Source: an uncultured Rhodanobacteraceae bacterium (GTDB taxonomy: Bacteria; Pseudomonadota; Gammaproteobacteria; Xanthomonadales; SZUA-5). Taken from it: DNA of 64,000 bases. The position numbers and the translations under genes are program-made. Each line of letters begins with the position of its first letter. Position 1 is the stretch's first letter. The notes beneath the pieces were generated by a model. It did not search any database and had not been told where the DNA came from. It was given only the letters and a program-made list of their open reading frames with translations. Positions 52,289 to 61,353 of this stretch are shown piece after piece. The stretch is taken from assembly GCA_937928755.1 (NCBI GenBank), contig CALEZI010000137.1, forward strand, positions 1-64,000. Direction: 5' to 3'.

Positions 52289-54775
52289 GTGCGCGTGGTG
52301 GGCCCTGTGGCAAACAACGGGTTGGATCCGTATCCGTTCGTCAAGCTTGCACAGTCGGGCGTGGCGCCGCGTGTGCGCGGATTGCTCGAGGGCGTCTATC
52401 AGGCGGCGCAACCGATCATCGACGCGGCGCTCACGCGCGCGCTCGACGACCTGGATCGCGACCTGCATGCGTTTGGAGAGCGCAGTTCGAGCCCCGGCGA
52501 GCAGAATCAGTGTCTGGCCAGTTTGCGCGAATTCAGGCGCTGCCGCGCCGACTTCGTGCTCGCTTGTCGTTTGGGCATACAGCGTTCCCTGCTGGCGCTG
52601 ATCGATCCGTCGGCAAGCGATGAGACGCTGGCCATCGGCAGCGTCCGCAACGACCCTGCGCAAACGGGTGGTCGCGACGTCGCCGCGCGCGAGGAGAATC
52701 TGACCTTGTCGCAGATCGCCACTCGCGCCGAGATCAGGGTCGCCAACGAGCTGCAGGCTCTGGCCTATCGTTTCGGTGTCATCGCCTGCAGCCCGCCGAT
52801 CGAAATCGAATCGCTGGCACTCGGACCCCACAAGCTGTGCGCGGCGATCCGGGCCGCTGCCGAGCGCTTCGAGGTGATTCCGGCGCATCGCCTGGCGCTC
52901 TACCGGCGCATCGACAAGGCCTTGTTCGCCGACCCCCGCCCGCTCTACGACGCGATCCGGAGTTATCTGATCCAGCATCGAGTGCTCGCGCATCTGCAAC
53001 TGTTGCCGTCGTCCGAGCCGACGTCGGGTGCAACAGCGCCGATCCCGCAGGCCGTCGCGGCGCAGGTCGCGGTCGCGGTGCCCAGGGTGGCGGCGGACGA
53101 CGATTTGCCGCCGGCCGGCGGCAGGATTTCAATGCCAAAGGTGCCTCCTGTTGTGGCCGAGCGACCGAGCGTGGAAACTGAAATGTCGTCGCGCGCGAGT
53201 GCGGAGAAGTCGCGGGCGATCGAAGCGCCGATGCAGGAATTGGCGGTCGGGCGGCCGTCGGTGGCGGAACTGGCGCTGGACGACGATTATTTCCGGGGAC
53301 TGCGCGAGCGCATGTCACTTCGAAGCGCCAGCCGGATCGCCAATGCGGAAGCTGGCAATGCAGGCACGCCGGTCGGTCGGCAGCAACTGCATGCGGCACT
53401 TTGCGCGTTGCAGGCGCAAGCGCCGGGGCCGGTGATGCATGCCGGCAAGTGGATCAATCGCAGTGTTGCGCACATCAAGCAGGATCTGGTGAACCAGTTG
53501 CGCGGCCTTGGCGATGGCGGTACGCCGAGGCTGCGGGATGAAGACTCGCAGACCGTCGACATCATCGGCTTGCTGTTCGAGCAGTTGCTTGCGGCCTACA
53601 GTCCGAACAGTTTGAGCCACGCGGTTTTCAGCCGCCTGCAGATTCCGCTGCTGAAACAGGCGCTGAGCGATCCGGGTTTCTTCACCCGACCCAACCATCC
53701 GGCCCGGCGTTTGCTCAATGCCTTCGTCGAATGTCTGCGGGACTGGGTGGGCGACGAGGATACTGATCGCCAGGTAATCGAGAAGCTGCAGATGGTGACC
53801 GATCGCCTGGCTCGCGAGTTCGCCGACGACAGCACCAGCTTCGAACGCTGCCTGGGCGACATCGACCAGTATGTCGCGGGAATGCGCAAGAAGGCCGAGG
53901 TCGCCGAGCGCCGCCAGGTGGAGGCGGCAAAAGGGCGCGAGAAACTGGATCTGGCGCGTGCGGCGGCGCAGGAGGTCGTACAGCAGCAGTTGAGCGGCTG
54001 TGCGGCGCCCGAAGCGATCCGCACCCTGCTGCAGAGCGCCTGGGCAGACGCCGTGGCACTTTCGCTGCTGCGGCAGGGCGTGGACCACCCGCGTACCAGC
54101 GAGCGCATCATGTTCGGCCAGCAACTGCTGGAGGTGTTCCTGCCCGGTCGATCGAATGAAATTCGCATTGCCGAGCTCGGCCGCTTGCGCAGGGTGCTGG
54201 AAGAAGGCCTGGCTGCGGTCGGATTCCACGACGATGCCGTCGCCGCCGCATGGGACGACATCAGCGCGCTCGCGCAACTGCGACCGGATCATGAACAGCA
54301 TGCGGCGGCGCATGCCATCGGCAATCTGCTGTGCCAGAGTTCACGGCTCGGCGGCGAAGGTACGTCGGGTCGCACGGAGCACCTGCCGATCGACCTCGGT
54401 GAGCAACGGCTCGATCCCGCGGAGCGGGCGATGATCGAGCGCATCGAGCAGCTTCCTGCAGGGACCTGGTTCGAATTCGGCAGCGGCCGAGGCGGCGGCA
54501 GTGGTCGCGCGCGCTTGAGCTGGTACAGTCGGGTCACTGGTCGCTGCATGTTCCTGAATGCGCGCGGCGGCAAATGCGAAGAGCGCACGATCGGACAACT
54601 GGCGCGCGAGCTGCTGCGCGGCAGCGTGCGCCTGGTGGTGGAAGATCGCGAGCCACCCGTCGACCGCGCGTGGCGAGCGATTGGCTCAGCGTTGCCTGCG
54701 CCGGAACAGCGCGCCCGATCGGCATCGACCGAACCACCGCCTGCGGAAGCGATCCATGCCAACCCGACGATCTGA
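52289..54775 (+). CDS. DUF1631 family protein, paralogue 2
   Basis: 828 residues from GTG 52289; GTG 52295, 52298 or 52307 are equal candidates because no clear ribosome site is visible. The protein is helical, without signal peptide. Residues about 230-330 are disordered (Pro/Ala/Val-rich). The core (about 330-720) aligns by eye with the protein at 35648-38038: LQIPLLKQAL, KKAEVAERRQVEAAKGREKL, DAVALSLLRQG. The tail repeats that protein's pattern TWFEF...ARLSW...CMFLNARGG...LARELLRG. It overlaps a PilZ gene by 20 bases, so the two are co-translated. Function unknown. Confidence 0.82.
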   Translation: MRVVGPVANNGLDPYPFVKLAQSGVAPRVRGLLEGVYQAAQPIIDAALTRALDDLDRDLHAFGERSSSPGEQNQCLASLREFRRCRADFVLACRLGIQRSLLALIDPSASDETLAIGSVRNDPAQTGGRDVAAREENLTLSQIATRAEIRVANELQALAYRFGVIACSPPIEIESLALGPHKLCAAIRAAAERFEVIPAHRLALYRRIDKALFADPRPLYDAIRSYLIQHRVLAHLQLLPSSEPTSGATAPIPQAVAAQVAVAVPRVAADDDLPPAGGRISMPKVPPVVAERPSVETEMSSRASAEKSRAIEAPMQELAVGRPSVAELALDDDYFRGLRERMSLRSASRIANAEAGNAGTPVGRQQLHAALCALQAQAPGPVMHAGKWINRSVAHIKQDLVNQLRGLGDGGTPRLRDEDSQTVDIIGLLFEQLLAAYSPNSLSHAVFSRLQIPLLKQALSDPGFFTRPNHPARRLLNAFVECLRDWVGDEDTDRQVIEKLQMVTDRLAREFADDSTSFERCLGDIDQYVAGMRKKAEVAERRQVEAAKGREKLDLARAAAQEVVQQQLSGCAAPEAIRTLLQSAWADAVALSLLRQGVDHPRTSERIMFGQQLLEVFLPGRSNEIRIAELGRLRRVLEEGLAAVGFHDDAVAAAWDDISALAQLRPDHEQHAAAHAIGNLLCQSSRLGGEGTSGRTEHLPIDLGEQRLDPAERAMIERIEQLPAGTWFEFGSGRGGGSGRARLSWYSRVTGRCMFLNARGGKCEERTIGQLARELLRGSVRLVVEDREPPVDRAWRAIGSALPAPEQRARSASTEPPPAEAIHANPTI

Positions 54776-55097
54776 ACGCAAGCGCGCCAAGGACTCGATC
54801 ATGGTGACCAACGCCATGACCGGCGAAACGCTGGGGCGAATCGGCAACTTGTCGGCCGACGGCATGATGCTGATCACCCAGCAGTTGCTTCCGGAAGGGC
54901 GTCTGTATCAGCTCCAGTTTCTGCTGGACGATGCCCAGCGCCAGCGACGGCGCATGGAAGTCGGCATTCAGTGCATGTGGAGCGATGCCGCACGCACCGA
55001 GCGCACCTTCTGGACCGGCTGTCGAATCATCGACATTGCGCCAGCGGAGCAGGCGATCCTCAGCGACTGGGTCGGGCGCGCCACCGAATCGGCGTAA
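54756..55097 (+). CDS. PilZ-domain protein
   Basis: 113 residues, a single PilZ domain. The c-di-GMP motif is complete: R4-x3-R8 in RRSER and N31-x-S33-x2-G36 in NLSADG. Later blocks are LYQLQFLLDD and GIQCMWSDAARTERTFWTGCRI. It should bind c-di-GMP and pass the signal to a partner. Its start lies 20 bases inside the DUF1631 gene, which points to that protein as partner; this is inference. No flagellar or pilus gene is near. Confidence 0.88.
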   Translation: MPTRRSERKRAKDSIMVTNAMTGETLGRIGNLSADGMMLITQQLLPEGRLYQLQFLLDDAQRQRRRMEVGIQCMWSDAARTERTFWTGCRIIDIAPAEQAILSDWVGRATESA

Positions 55098-55153
55098 GCG
55101 GAGCCGCGGAAATCGAGCGCATCTGCAGAGCTGCGCGGCTGCCGGATGCTGGA

Positions 55154-56521
55154 TTATTCGGTGGGACCGCCTTCTTCGCCGTCGTCGTATTCGTCGACCT
55201 GTTCGGTCGAACCTTCTTCGGGTGGCGACGTTGCCCCCTCGTCCATGCGTTCGGTCTCGACGGTCGGCGTCGGCACCAGCGCTGCGTCGCGGATGACCTG
55301 GGCTTCGGACGCTTCCTCGCCGACATGAAACGCCGCGTATCCCGGCAACACGACCTGGTTGAGGGCCATGCCGAGCACGCGCCCGCGCACCGGGGCGACC
55401 AGTTCCGACACTTCGTCGCTGAGCGGATTGACCACCCGCCCGAGGCGTTGCCCCTGGCGGACCCGGTCGCCGAGCTTGACGTCGCTGAACAGCATGCCCG
55501 GTCGCATCGCGCGCACCCAGCGCGATTCATAGTAGATCGGCTGCGGTTCGCGCCACTGGCGCACCCGCTGGGTCATGCCGAGATTGTTCATCAGCGTTTC
55601 AATGGCGGTGACGCCGTGCTCGATCTCGACTGGCTCCAGGCGCACCGGCGCACCGAGTTCAAAGGTGACGGCAGGAATCCCGGCATCGGTGGCTGCGCGA
55701 CGCAGCATGCCGGGTGCGCCTGGCGTGTGCAGTACCGAGGTTGCGCCGAATCCACGCGTGAGCTCGAGCACGGTCGACAAGCGCAAGTCGCCGCGCACCT
55801 GCGGCAGGTTCGAACGGTCGAACGAGCCAGTGTGGAAATCGACCAGCGCGTCACAACGACGCACGATGTTGACGAAGAAATCATGGGCGATGCGCGACGC
55901 ACTGCTGCCATTGGGATTGCCCGGGAAGAAGCGATTGAGATCACGGCGGTCCGGCAGGTAGCGCGATCCGCGCGAGAATCCCGCCAGATTCACGATCGGC
56001 ACGCCGATCACGGTGCCCACCAGGTCCGACGCATCGAGTGCGCCAAGCACTCGGCGGATGACCTCGACGCCATTCAGCTCATCGCCGTGGATGGCCCCGG
56101 TCAGACACAGGATCGGTCCGGGTTTGGCGCCGTGCACCACCGAAATCGGCACCTCCATCGAATCGCCGATGAAGGATGCGCCCGAGCGCCAGGGAACGCG
56201 TGCTCGCGATCCCGGTTGCACGCGCTGGTCGAGCAGCAAAAAAGCGGGATCCGGCGCGATCGTGATGTCTGTTGCGGCTGCCCCCTCCAGCGTGGCTTGA
56301 TCGTCTTCGATCGGTGCGCTTGTTGGCGCGTCGCCGGTGGCGGAGGGATCGTCTGCAGCAGCGGCCTCGTCAGTTTCCGCAGCAGCGGCCTCGTCAGTTT
56401 CCGTCGCAACCGCCTGCGTCGATGCGGGGTCGGCCTCCGTCGATTCCAGTGCCTGACCAGCCGATGCGCAAATTGCCAGGCCGAGGCCGGTGATCAGGCC
56501 GCGGAACGACACTTTGCGCAT
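55154..56521 (-). CDS. exported succinylglutamate desuccinylase/aspartoacylase-like M14 protein
   Basis: 455 residues. Signal peptide (about 1-24), then a disordered stretch with the near-perfect tandem TDEAAAAETDEAAAA, a catalytic domain (about 105-345) and an acidic tail. Zinc ligands are H and E in GAIHGDELNG and H in VDFHTGS; FELGAPVRLEP carries the probable catalytic Glu. The C-terminal part (about 345-410) resembles a lipoyl-like barrel (GDRVRQGQRLGRVVNP) common in these proteins. AstE and AspA act on acylated amino acids, but an exported form has no assigned substrate. It starts 28 bases inside zur, so it may be zinc-linked. Confidence 0.83.
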   Translation of the reverse strand: MRKVSFRGLITGLGLAICASAGQALESTEADPASTQAVATETDEAAAAETDEAAAADDPSATGDAPTSAPIEDDQATLEGAAATDITIAPDPAFLLLDQRVQPGSRARVPWRSGASFIGDSMEVPISVVHGAKPGPILCLTGAIHGDELNGVEVIRRVLGALDASDLVGTVIGVPIVNLAGFSRGSRYLPDRRDLNRFFPGNPNGSSASRIAHDFFVNIVRRCDALVDFHTGSFDRSNLPQVRGDLRLSTVLELTRGFGATSVLHTPGAPGMLRRAATDAGIPAVTFELGAPVRLEPVEIEHGVTAIETLMNNLGMTQRVRQWREPQPIYYESRWVRAMRPGMLFSDVKLGDRVRQGQRLGRVVNPLSDEVSELVAPVRGRVLGMALNQVVLPGYAAFHVGEEASEAQVIRDAALVPTPTVETERMDEGATSPPEEGSTEQVDEYDDGEEGGPTE

Positions 56522-56967
56522 AGTCCATAAACCTCAACGATATGGCGCTGCGGCTTGAAGCCCTGTTGCAGGGCTTGATCGCGCAGACGGTCGGCAATGT
56601 CGGCGCTGTCGAGCTCCATCGTCTCGTGGCACTGCTCGCAGATCAGGAACTGGCTGCCATGCGCTTCGACTTCCGGGTGCGGGCAGGGCACGTAGGCGTT
56701 CAGCGTCTCCAGTCGGTGCACGAAACCGTGGGTCATCAGGAAATCGAGTGCGCGGTAAACCGTTGGCGGGGCTGCCGGCCCAGAACCCTGCTTGCGCACT
56801 TTTTCGAGCAGGTCGTACGCCTTGACCGGGCGCGAACTGTCGGCCACCAGTTCGAATACCCGGCGTCGCAGCTCGGTCAGGCGCAAACCGCGCTCGGCGC
56901 AGGCGAACTCCAGTCGCCCGACCAGATCGCTGCTGGCATGACGGTGTTCCGGGTGGGAGCAATGCAT
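56494..56967 (-). CDS. zur: Fur-family zinc uptake regulator Zur
   Basis: 157 residues. The winged-helix part reads RGLRLTELRRRVFELV and PPTVYRALDFLMTHGFVHRLETLNAYV, close to E. coli Zur and unlike Fur. The structural zinc site is present as CEQC and CAKC. Zn-loaded Zur represses uptake genes; a fitting operator lies at 17496 before merC. The start is set at MHCSHPEHRHASS (56967); ATG 56994 or further upstream is possible. The last 28 bases overlap the start of the M14 gene. Confidence 0.9.
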   Translation of the reverse strand: MHCSHPEHRHASSDLVGRLEFACAERGLRLTELRRRVFELVADSSRPVKAYDLLEKVRKQGSGPAAPPTVYRALDFLMTHGFVHRLETLNAYVPCPHPEVEAHGSQFLICEQCHETMELDSADIADRLRDQALQQGFKPQRHIVEVYGLCAKCRSAA

Positions 56968-57243
56968 TGCGGACTTGCCGGTGGCCGCGATCATGACGCG
57001 TCGGCACAGTCTAGCTTGCATCGGACAGCGGCTGTCATCGCGGCTGGGACTTTGGTCCCATGCGGCGTTCAACCAACCTGAACCCCGGTTAAGGATACAA
57101 TGCGAAAAGCGCTGTGGTATCGTTCATCGGCGAATAACGAATCGTGGTAATAGCGCATACTTGGGTTTCCAGAATGTACCGCGTCCGATCGCGGAGTGGC
57201 ATTGGAATGCTCTGGCTGGATTGACGACAATTGGAGAGTTGAC

Positions 57244-58221
57244 ATGAAAAAGACGCTTTTGTGCGCCGCCTTGGCGGTGACAGTAGCCCTGCCGCTGGCT
57301 GCCTCCGCAGCACCGCGTGAAGAGGGTCAGTGGTACATCTCGCCGAAGCTGGGTTACGGCTGGGCCGATGCGGATCGCTTGTCCGACAATGGCGTGCACG
57401 CGGCCCTCGGATTCGGTTACGTGTTCAAGCAGAACTGGACCATCGAAGGCGAAGTCGGCTACAGCCAGTTCGATGAGGATGCTGGCGAAGGTGAGCCGTT
57501 GGAGTGGGACCAGTTGTCGTTCGCAGCGTCGGTGCGCTACTTGCACGACATGGGCAACGCGCATCCGTATTTCGGTATTGCGTTCGGTTGGGCCCAGAAT
57601 GAAGTCGACAATGGGCCGGATGACGGCGGATACCACATCGGCCCGATCGTCGGTTTCGAGTGGGACATGACCGATTCCGGCGCCTTCCGTTTCGAAGTCG
57701 GCCACAAGTATTCCGATTTCGACGACAGCGGTTTCGGCACCGGCTTCTGGGATACCACGGTGACGTTCGGCTTCTCGCATTACTTCGGCGCCAAGCCGGC
57801 ACCGGCACCGGCACCGGCCCCCGTCGCGCCGCCGCCGCCGCCGCCGCCGGCTCCGCCGCCAGAGCCAGTGTCGCCGCCGCTGCCGGTGTCGATCACGCTG
57901 AACGGCGTCAACTTCGACTTCGACAAGTGCACGCTGCGTGCCGATGCGATCGCCATCCTCGACGAAGCCGTCCGCGTGCTGAACGGCAACGACATCCGCG
58001 TCGAAGTCGCTGGCCACACCGATGCGGTCGGTTCCGACGAGTACAATCAGAAGCTGTCCGAGTGCCGCGCCAAGGTGGTCGGTGATTACCTCACCGGCAA
58101 CGGCGTTTCCGGTGCCAAGATTTCGGCAGTCAATGGTTACGGCGAGTCGCGTCCGATCGACACCAACGACACGGCCGAAGGCCGCGCTCGCAATCGTCGC
58201 ACCGATCTGAACGTGCAGTAA
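57244..58221 (+). CDS. OmpA family outer-membrane protein
   Basis: 325 residues. Signal peptide (about 1-21, ASAAPRE), an eight-strand OmpA-like barrel (about 25-180) with alternating aromatic strands such as WYISPKLGYGW and FWDTTVTFGFSHYFG, a Pro-rich hinge (about 184-216), and a C-terminal OmpA domain that binds peptidoglycan, with DFDKCTLRADA, GHTDAVGSDEYNQKLSECRA and NGYGESRPI. Two Cys in this domain probably form a disulfide. It ties the outer membrane to the wall. GGAGAG six bases upstream supports the start. A hairpin follows the stop. Upstream, 56968-57243 shows nothing certain. Confidence 0.92.
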   Translation: MKKTLLCAALAVTVALPLAASAAPREEGQWYISPKLGYGWADADRLSDNGVHAALGFGYVFKQNWTIEGEVGYSQFDEDAGEGEPLEWDQLSFAASVRYLHDMGNAHPYFGIAFGWAQNEVDNGPDDGGYHIGPIVGFEWDMTDSGAFRFEVGHKYSDFDDSGFGTGFWDTTVTFGFSHYFGAKPAPAPAPAPVAPPPPPPPAPPPEPVSPPLPVSITLNGVNFDFDKCTLRADAIAILDEAVRVLNGNDIRVEVAGHTDAVGSDEYNQKLSECRAKVVGDYLTGNGVSGAKISAVNGYGESRPIDTNDTAEGRARNRRTDLNVQ

Positions 58222-58250
58222 TCGTTCCAGATAGCTGCACCGCGACAACG

Positions 58251-58275
58251 GAAGCCCGGCCCAGCGCCGGGCTTC
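58251..58275 (+). terminator. hairpin after the OmpA gene
   Basis: GAAGCCCGGC, loop CCAGC, GCCGGGCTTC: a perfect ten-pair stem, but the T-run is missing. Confidence 0.6.
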
Positions 58276-58316
58276 TGCTATCTGCAGCGCGAAAAATTTT
58301 TGCAGTGCAAAAAGCG

Positions 58317-58676
58317 CTACGAATCGAGCGCCGGCCCCTGCCAATCCAGCGGCGTCAACGCTGGCAAGCCGTGGCGTGCGCGCGCCCGGTCGCACTGTGG
58401 GCTCGGCGTGCCGTCCTCCCATGCTGCCTGCAGCTCGCGACAGGGTGTCGGACGATTTGCGTAGATCCGGCAGCGGGTGTCGTCGCCAACGGTCCCTGCA
58501 AGGGCCACGCAGCGCAAGTTGACCGCATCATCCACGCGCATCGCCACGCGCATCGGATCCAGCCGGGTCACCAGCGCCGCGTCGATGCCGCGTCCGTCCG
58601 CTTCCGACCAGTACATGGCGACTCGGAACGCCGCGCAGCAGGCGCCACAACTGAGGCAGGGATGCACGCTACTCAT
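58317..58676 (-). CDS. YkgJ family cysteine-cluster protein
   Basis: 119 residues. CLSCGACCAAF near the start, C in NLRCVAL, C in TRCRIYANRPTPCRE, and a late C form the CxxCxxCC-type cluster that binds zinc or iron-sulfur in this family. The role is unknown; members are scattered over bacteria. ATG 58676 (MSSVHPCLSC) is preferred over 58712. It is convergent with the OmpA gene. Confidence 0.85.
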   Translation of the reverse strand: MSSVHPCLSCGACCAAFRVAMYWSEADGRGIDAALVTRLDPMRVAMRVDDAVNLRCVALAGTVGDDTRCRIYANRPTPCRELQAAWEDGTPSPQCDRARARHGLPALTPLDWQGPALDS

Positions 58677-58801
58677 GCGATTGCGATCGTCCAGCGGCGA
58701 GCCCTGTACCAACGGCCAAGGGCGGAACCAAAGACGGCAAGCTTACACTCGCGTCAGCGCCGCGGGGCCCCCGCGGTCCGTTCCGCACCGGGGAGGGTGA
58801 C

Positions 58802-59500
58802 ATGAACGCAAGAGTTGCGGTGGCGATCGTGATGCTGGTGGGCGGCGCCGCAGGCGCGGTCGGCCATGCAGCATGTGTCGACAATGTGGTGCTGGTGCAT
58901 GGCAATGCCGGCAAGCCGGCGGATTTTGACAACACCTACAACGCGCTGCTGGCGCGCGGATACAGCGCCAGTCAGATCTTCCGGCCGAACTGGGGCAGCA
59001 AGACCTGCGCCGCGTGCAACGATCATTTCGGCAGCGAGGAGACCCCGGTAGCGAACGCGTTGACGTCGGCACGCGCGAGTTCGTGCACCGGCAAGATCGA
59101 CGTGCTGGGGCATTCGATGGGGGCCACGCTGGCCGCGCGCCAGATCAGCAAACTCGGGCTGGCCGCATCGGTGCACACCTTTGTCGGCATCGCCGGCGCC
59201 TTCCGCGGTCTTTGGAGCTGCGGTACCTACCCGTTCAATGTGATCACCAGCACTTGCGGCGCGTGGGGATTGTCGGTGAACAATCCTTTCGTCAACGGCC
59301 TGCAGGGCCAGGCCTTCGCGTCACGCAGCTATTCGATCAAGTCCTGGAGCGATCAGATTGTCTGTTCGACCGGCTTCTGCACCGTCGGTGGTGTGCACTC
59401 GTCCAGCGTGCCCAATGAAACCGGAACCTACACTTTTGCGCTCGGGCACTTCGGCCTGCTGACCAGCACCGCAAGCACCCAGGTGAACCTGATCCAGTAG
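58802..59500 (+). CDS. secreted lipase/esterase-like alpha/beta-hydrolase
   Basis: 232 residues. Signal peptide (about 1-23), VVLVHGNAGKPADFDNTYN with the oxyanion His-Gly, and nucleophile GHSMGATLA. The Asp and His are likely in SWSDQIVCS and LGHFGLL. At least six Cys (KTCAAC, SCTGK, SCGTY, TCGAW, VCSTGFC) suggest disulfides after export. This layout, with its short alpha/beta core, matches small class-2-type lipases of secreted origin. GGGAGG lies before the ATG. Confidence 0.83.
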   Translation: MNARVAVAIVMLVGGAAGAVGHAACVDNVVLVHGNAGKPADFDNTYNALLARGYSASQIFRPNWGSKTCAACNDHFGSEETPVANALTSARASSCTGKIDVLGHSMGATLAARQISKLGLAASVHTFVGIAGAFRGLWSCGTYPFNVITSTCGAWGLSVNNPFVNGLQGQAFASRSYSIKSWSDQIVCSTGFCTVGGVHSSSVPNETGTYTFALGHFGLLTSTASTQVNLIQ

Positions 59501-59533
59501 GTCAGCGCCGGCTCAGGATCCGGTGAGATCGAT

Positions 59534-59564
59534 GGCGGATTCCGCTGCGCGGGATCCGCCCTAC
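59534..59564 (-). repeat. REP-type hairpin, GTAG-GGCGGATC family
   Basis: Minus strand: GTAG then GGCGGATCCCGC-GCA-GCGGAATCCGCC. It lies between two convergent genes. Confidence 0.65.
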
Positions 59565-59616
59565 CGGTCCTCGTAGCGCGAAACCTTCGCCACCGGCGAA
59601 GATTCCGCCGCCGAAT

Positions 59617-60081
59617 CTAGCCCGACTCGACCTTCTGCTCGTCGATCAGCGTGCGCAGCTTGACCCGACCGTCCTCGATCCACTGGCCGACGCGCGAGCG
59701 ATAGCGGCCGCAGTCGGAAATCTGGATGAGTTCGTACAGCCAGGCGTTTGGCGTGTCCTGTCGCGCCCAGTAAAGCATCAAGGTGCGCCGGTGCGGGTCC
59801 TCGTTGACCTCGACCGCCCAACCCGAGGTCGCAGCGTTGCCCCAAAACAGTCGCCCGTCGCGCCAGATCGCGGGAAAGTCGCGAGTCTCGGCGCGCCCGT
59901 CGGCCCAGCAGTAAATGCTGGTCTGATGGTACGGGTAGGGGCCGTCGACGGGAAAACGACAGATCAGTCGCGAGGCGTGCTCATCGACCAACGCGCCGTC
60001 GCCATCGAAATAGCGGTAGTGGCCTTCCCAGACGCCCTCGTGGCGCGCCAGCAGCGGCATCGCCAGCTTCAGATCGATCAT
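59617..60081 (-). CDS. DUF3598-like hypothetical protein, lipocalin-like
   Basis: 154 residues, cytoplasmic. Patterns LARHEGVWEGHYRYFDGDGALVDEH (in short: GVWEGHYRYFDGDG), RLICRFP and LFWGNAATSGWAVEVNED suggest a calycin-type beta-barrel as in the DUF3598 group. The family has no assigned reaction. AAAGGAG seven bases before ATG 60081 supports the start; the longer frame to 60249 does not look coding at its front. It is divergent from the phosphotransacetylase gene. Confidence 0.6.
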   Translation of the reverse strand: MIDLKLAMPLLARHEGVWEGHYRYFDGDGALVDEHASRLICRFPVDGPYPYHQTSIYCWADGRAETRDFPAIWRDGRLFWGNAATSGWAVEVNEDPHRRTLMLYWARQDTPNAWLYELIQISDCGRYRSRVGQWIEDGRVKLRTLIDEQKVESG

Positions 60082-60296
60082 GCCAGTGCTCCTTTCGAGG
60101 CATCGAAACGCAGGAACTGCCCGAGAGCCTACTCCCGTCCCCGCCTCGGTGACATTGACCGGCATCAGGAACGACCGGCACGCGCGCCGGCCCTTGGATG
60201 ACGGGTGCTTGCTGCCACGCAGGCTCGTTGGTTGAACACTTTCGCGCACTCAGGCAGGCTTGTTGCGCTGCAGCATATGCGGCGACATTTCACCTC

Positions 60297-61271
60297 ATGA
60301 ACGAGCGCACCATGGACCACCCTGAGCACGACGCCTCGACGCGGCACGACAAGTACCTGCGTCTGATCGCCCATTGCGCCAGGCTGCCGGACGTGGCGTG
60401 CGCGGTGGTGCATCCGTGCAATGCAAGTTCGCTGCTGGGTGCCGTTCGTTCCGGCGAGATCGGGTTGATTCGGCCGATCCTGGTCGGGCCGCGGTCACGT
60501 ATCGAGGCGGCCGCGCGCGAGGCCGCGGTGGATATCTCCGCGCTGGAACTGGTGGACACACCGCACAGCCAGGCATCCGCCGAGAGAGCCGTGAAGCTGG
60601 TGCACGAAGGCCGCGTCAAGATGCTGCTGAAGGGCAGTATCGAAACCAATGAACTGCTGAGCGTGGTGGTATCGCGCGAGTCCGGGCTGCGCACCGGGCG
60701 CCGCATCAGCCATTGTTTCGTCATGGATGTGCCGCTGCTGGACCGCGTGCTGATCATCTCCGACGCCGGCGTCAACATCTTTCCGACGCTGGAACACAAG
60801 GCCGACATCGTGCAGAACGCCATTGACCTGGCGCGCGCGCTCGGCAATGCGCAGCCCAAGGTGGCGATCCTGTCGGCGACCGAGTCGGTCAATCCGAAGA
60901 TGCAGTCGACGCTGGACGCCGCAGCGCTGTGCAAAATGGCGGACCGCGGCCAGATCGTCGGCGGCATCCTCGATGGCCCGCTGGCGCTGGACAACGCGGT
61001 CGACCTCGCGGCGGCGCGGGTCAAGAACATCATTTCGCCGGTTGCCGGCTGCGCCGACATCCTGATCGCTCCCGACCTCGAGGCCGGCAACATGCTGGCC
61101 AAGAGCCTGAGTTTCCTGGCGCATGCCGACGCGGCGGGCATCGTGCTCGGTGCCCGCGTGCCGGTGGTGTTGACCAGTCGTGCCGATTCGATGGAGACGC
61201 GCCTGGCCTCGGCGGCGATCGCCGTGTTGCTGGTGCACGGTGCCAGGGTCGGCAACCGGCCTGGCCACTGA
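60297..61271 (+). CDS. phosphate acetyl/butyryltransferase
   Basis: 324 residues from ATG 60297; ATG 60312 is an alternative. PTA_PTB fold: KMLLKGSIETNELLSVVV, RRISHCFVMDVP, ISDAGVNIFPTLEHKADIVQNAI, KVAILSATESVNPKMQST, and the end ISPVAGCADILIAPDLEAGNMLAKSL. It swaps acyl groups between CoA and phosphate. Acetate or butyrate kinase, normally next door, is missing. The N-terminal MaoC domain of the bifunctional form is missing too, so the enzyme stands alone and its acyl chain is unknown. Confidence 0.87.
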   Translation: MNERTMDHPEHDASTRHDKYLRLIAHCARLPDVACAVVHPCNASSLLGAVRSGEIGLIRPILVGPRSRIEAAAREAAVDISALELVDTPHSQASAERAVKLVHEGRVKMLLKGSIETNELLSVVVSRESGLRTGRRISHCFVMDVPLLDRVLIISDAGVNIFPTLEHKADIVQNAIDLARALGNAQPKVAILSATESVNPKMQSTLDAAALCKMADRGQIVGGILDGPLALDNAVDLAAARVKNIISPVAGCADILIAPDLEAGNMLAKSLSFLAHADAAGIVLGARVPVVLTSRADSMETRLASAAIAVLLVHGARVGNRPGH

Positions 61272-61353
61272 ACGCCCGGACCTCCGACACTGTACCTGGG
61301 CGTCGACGACGGGCAAGATGACGCGTGGCCCGCTTTTCCCGGTGCAGACCCAG

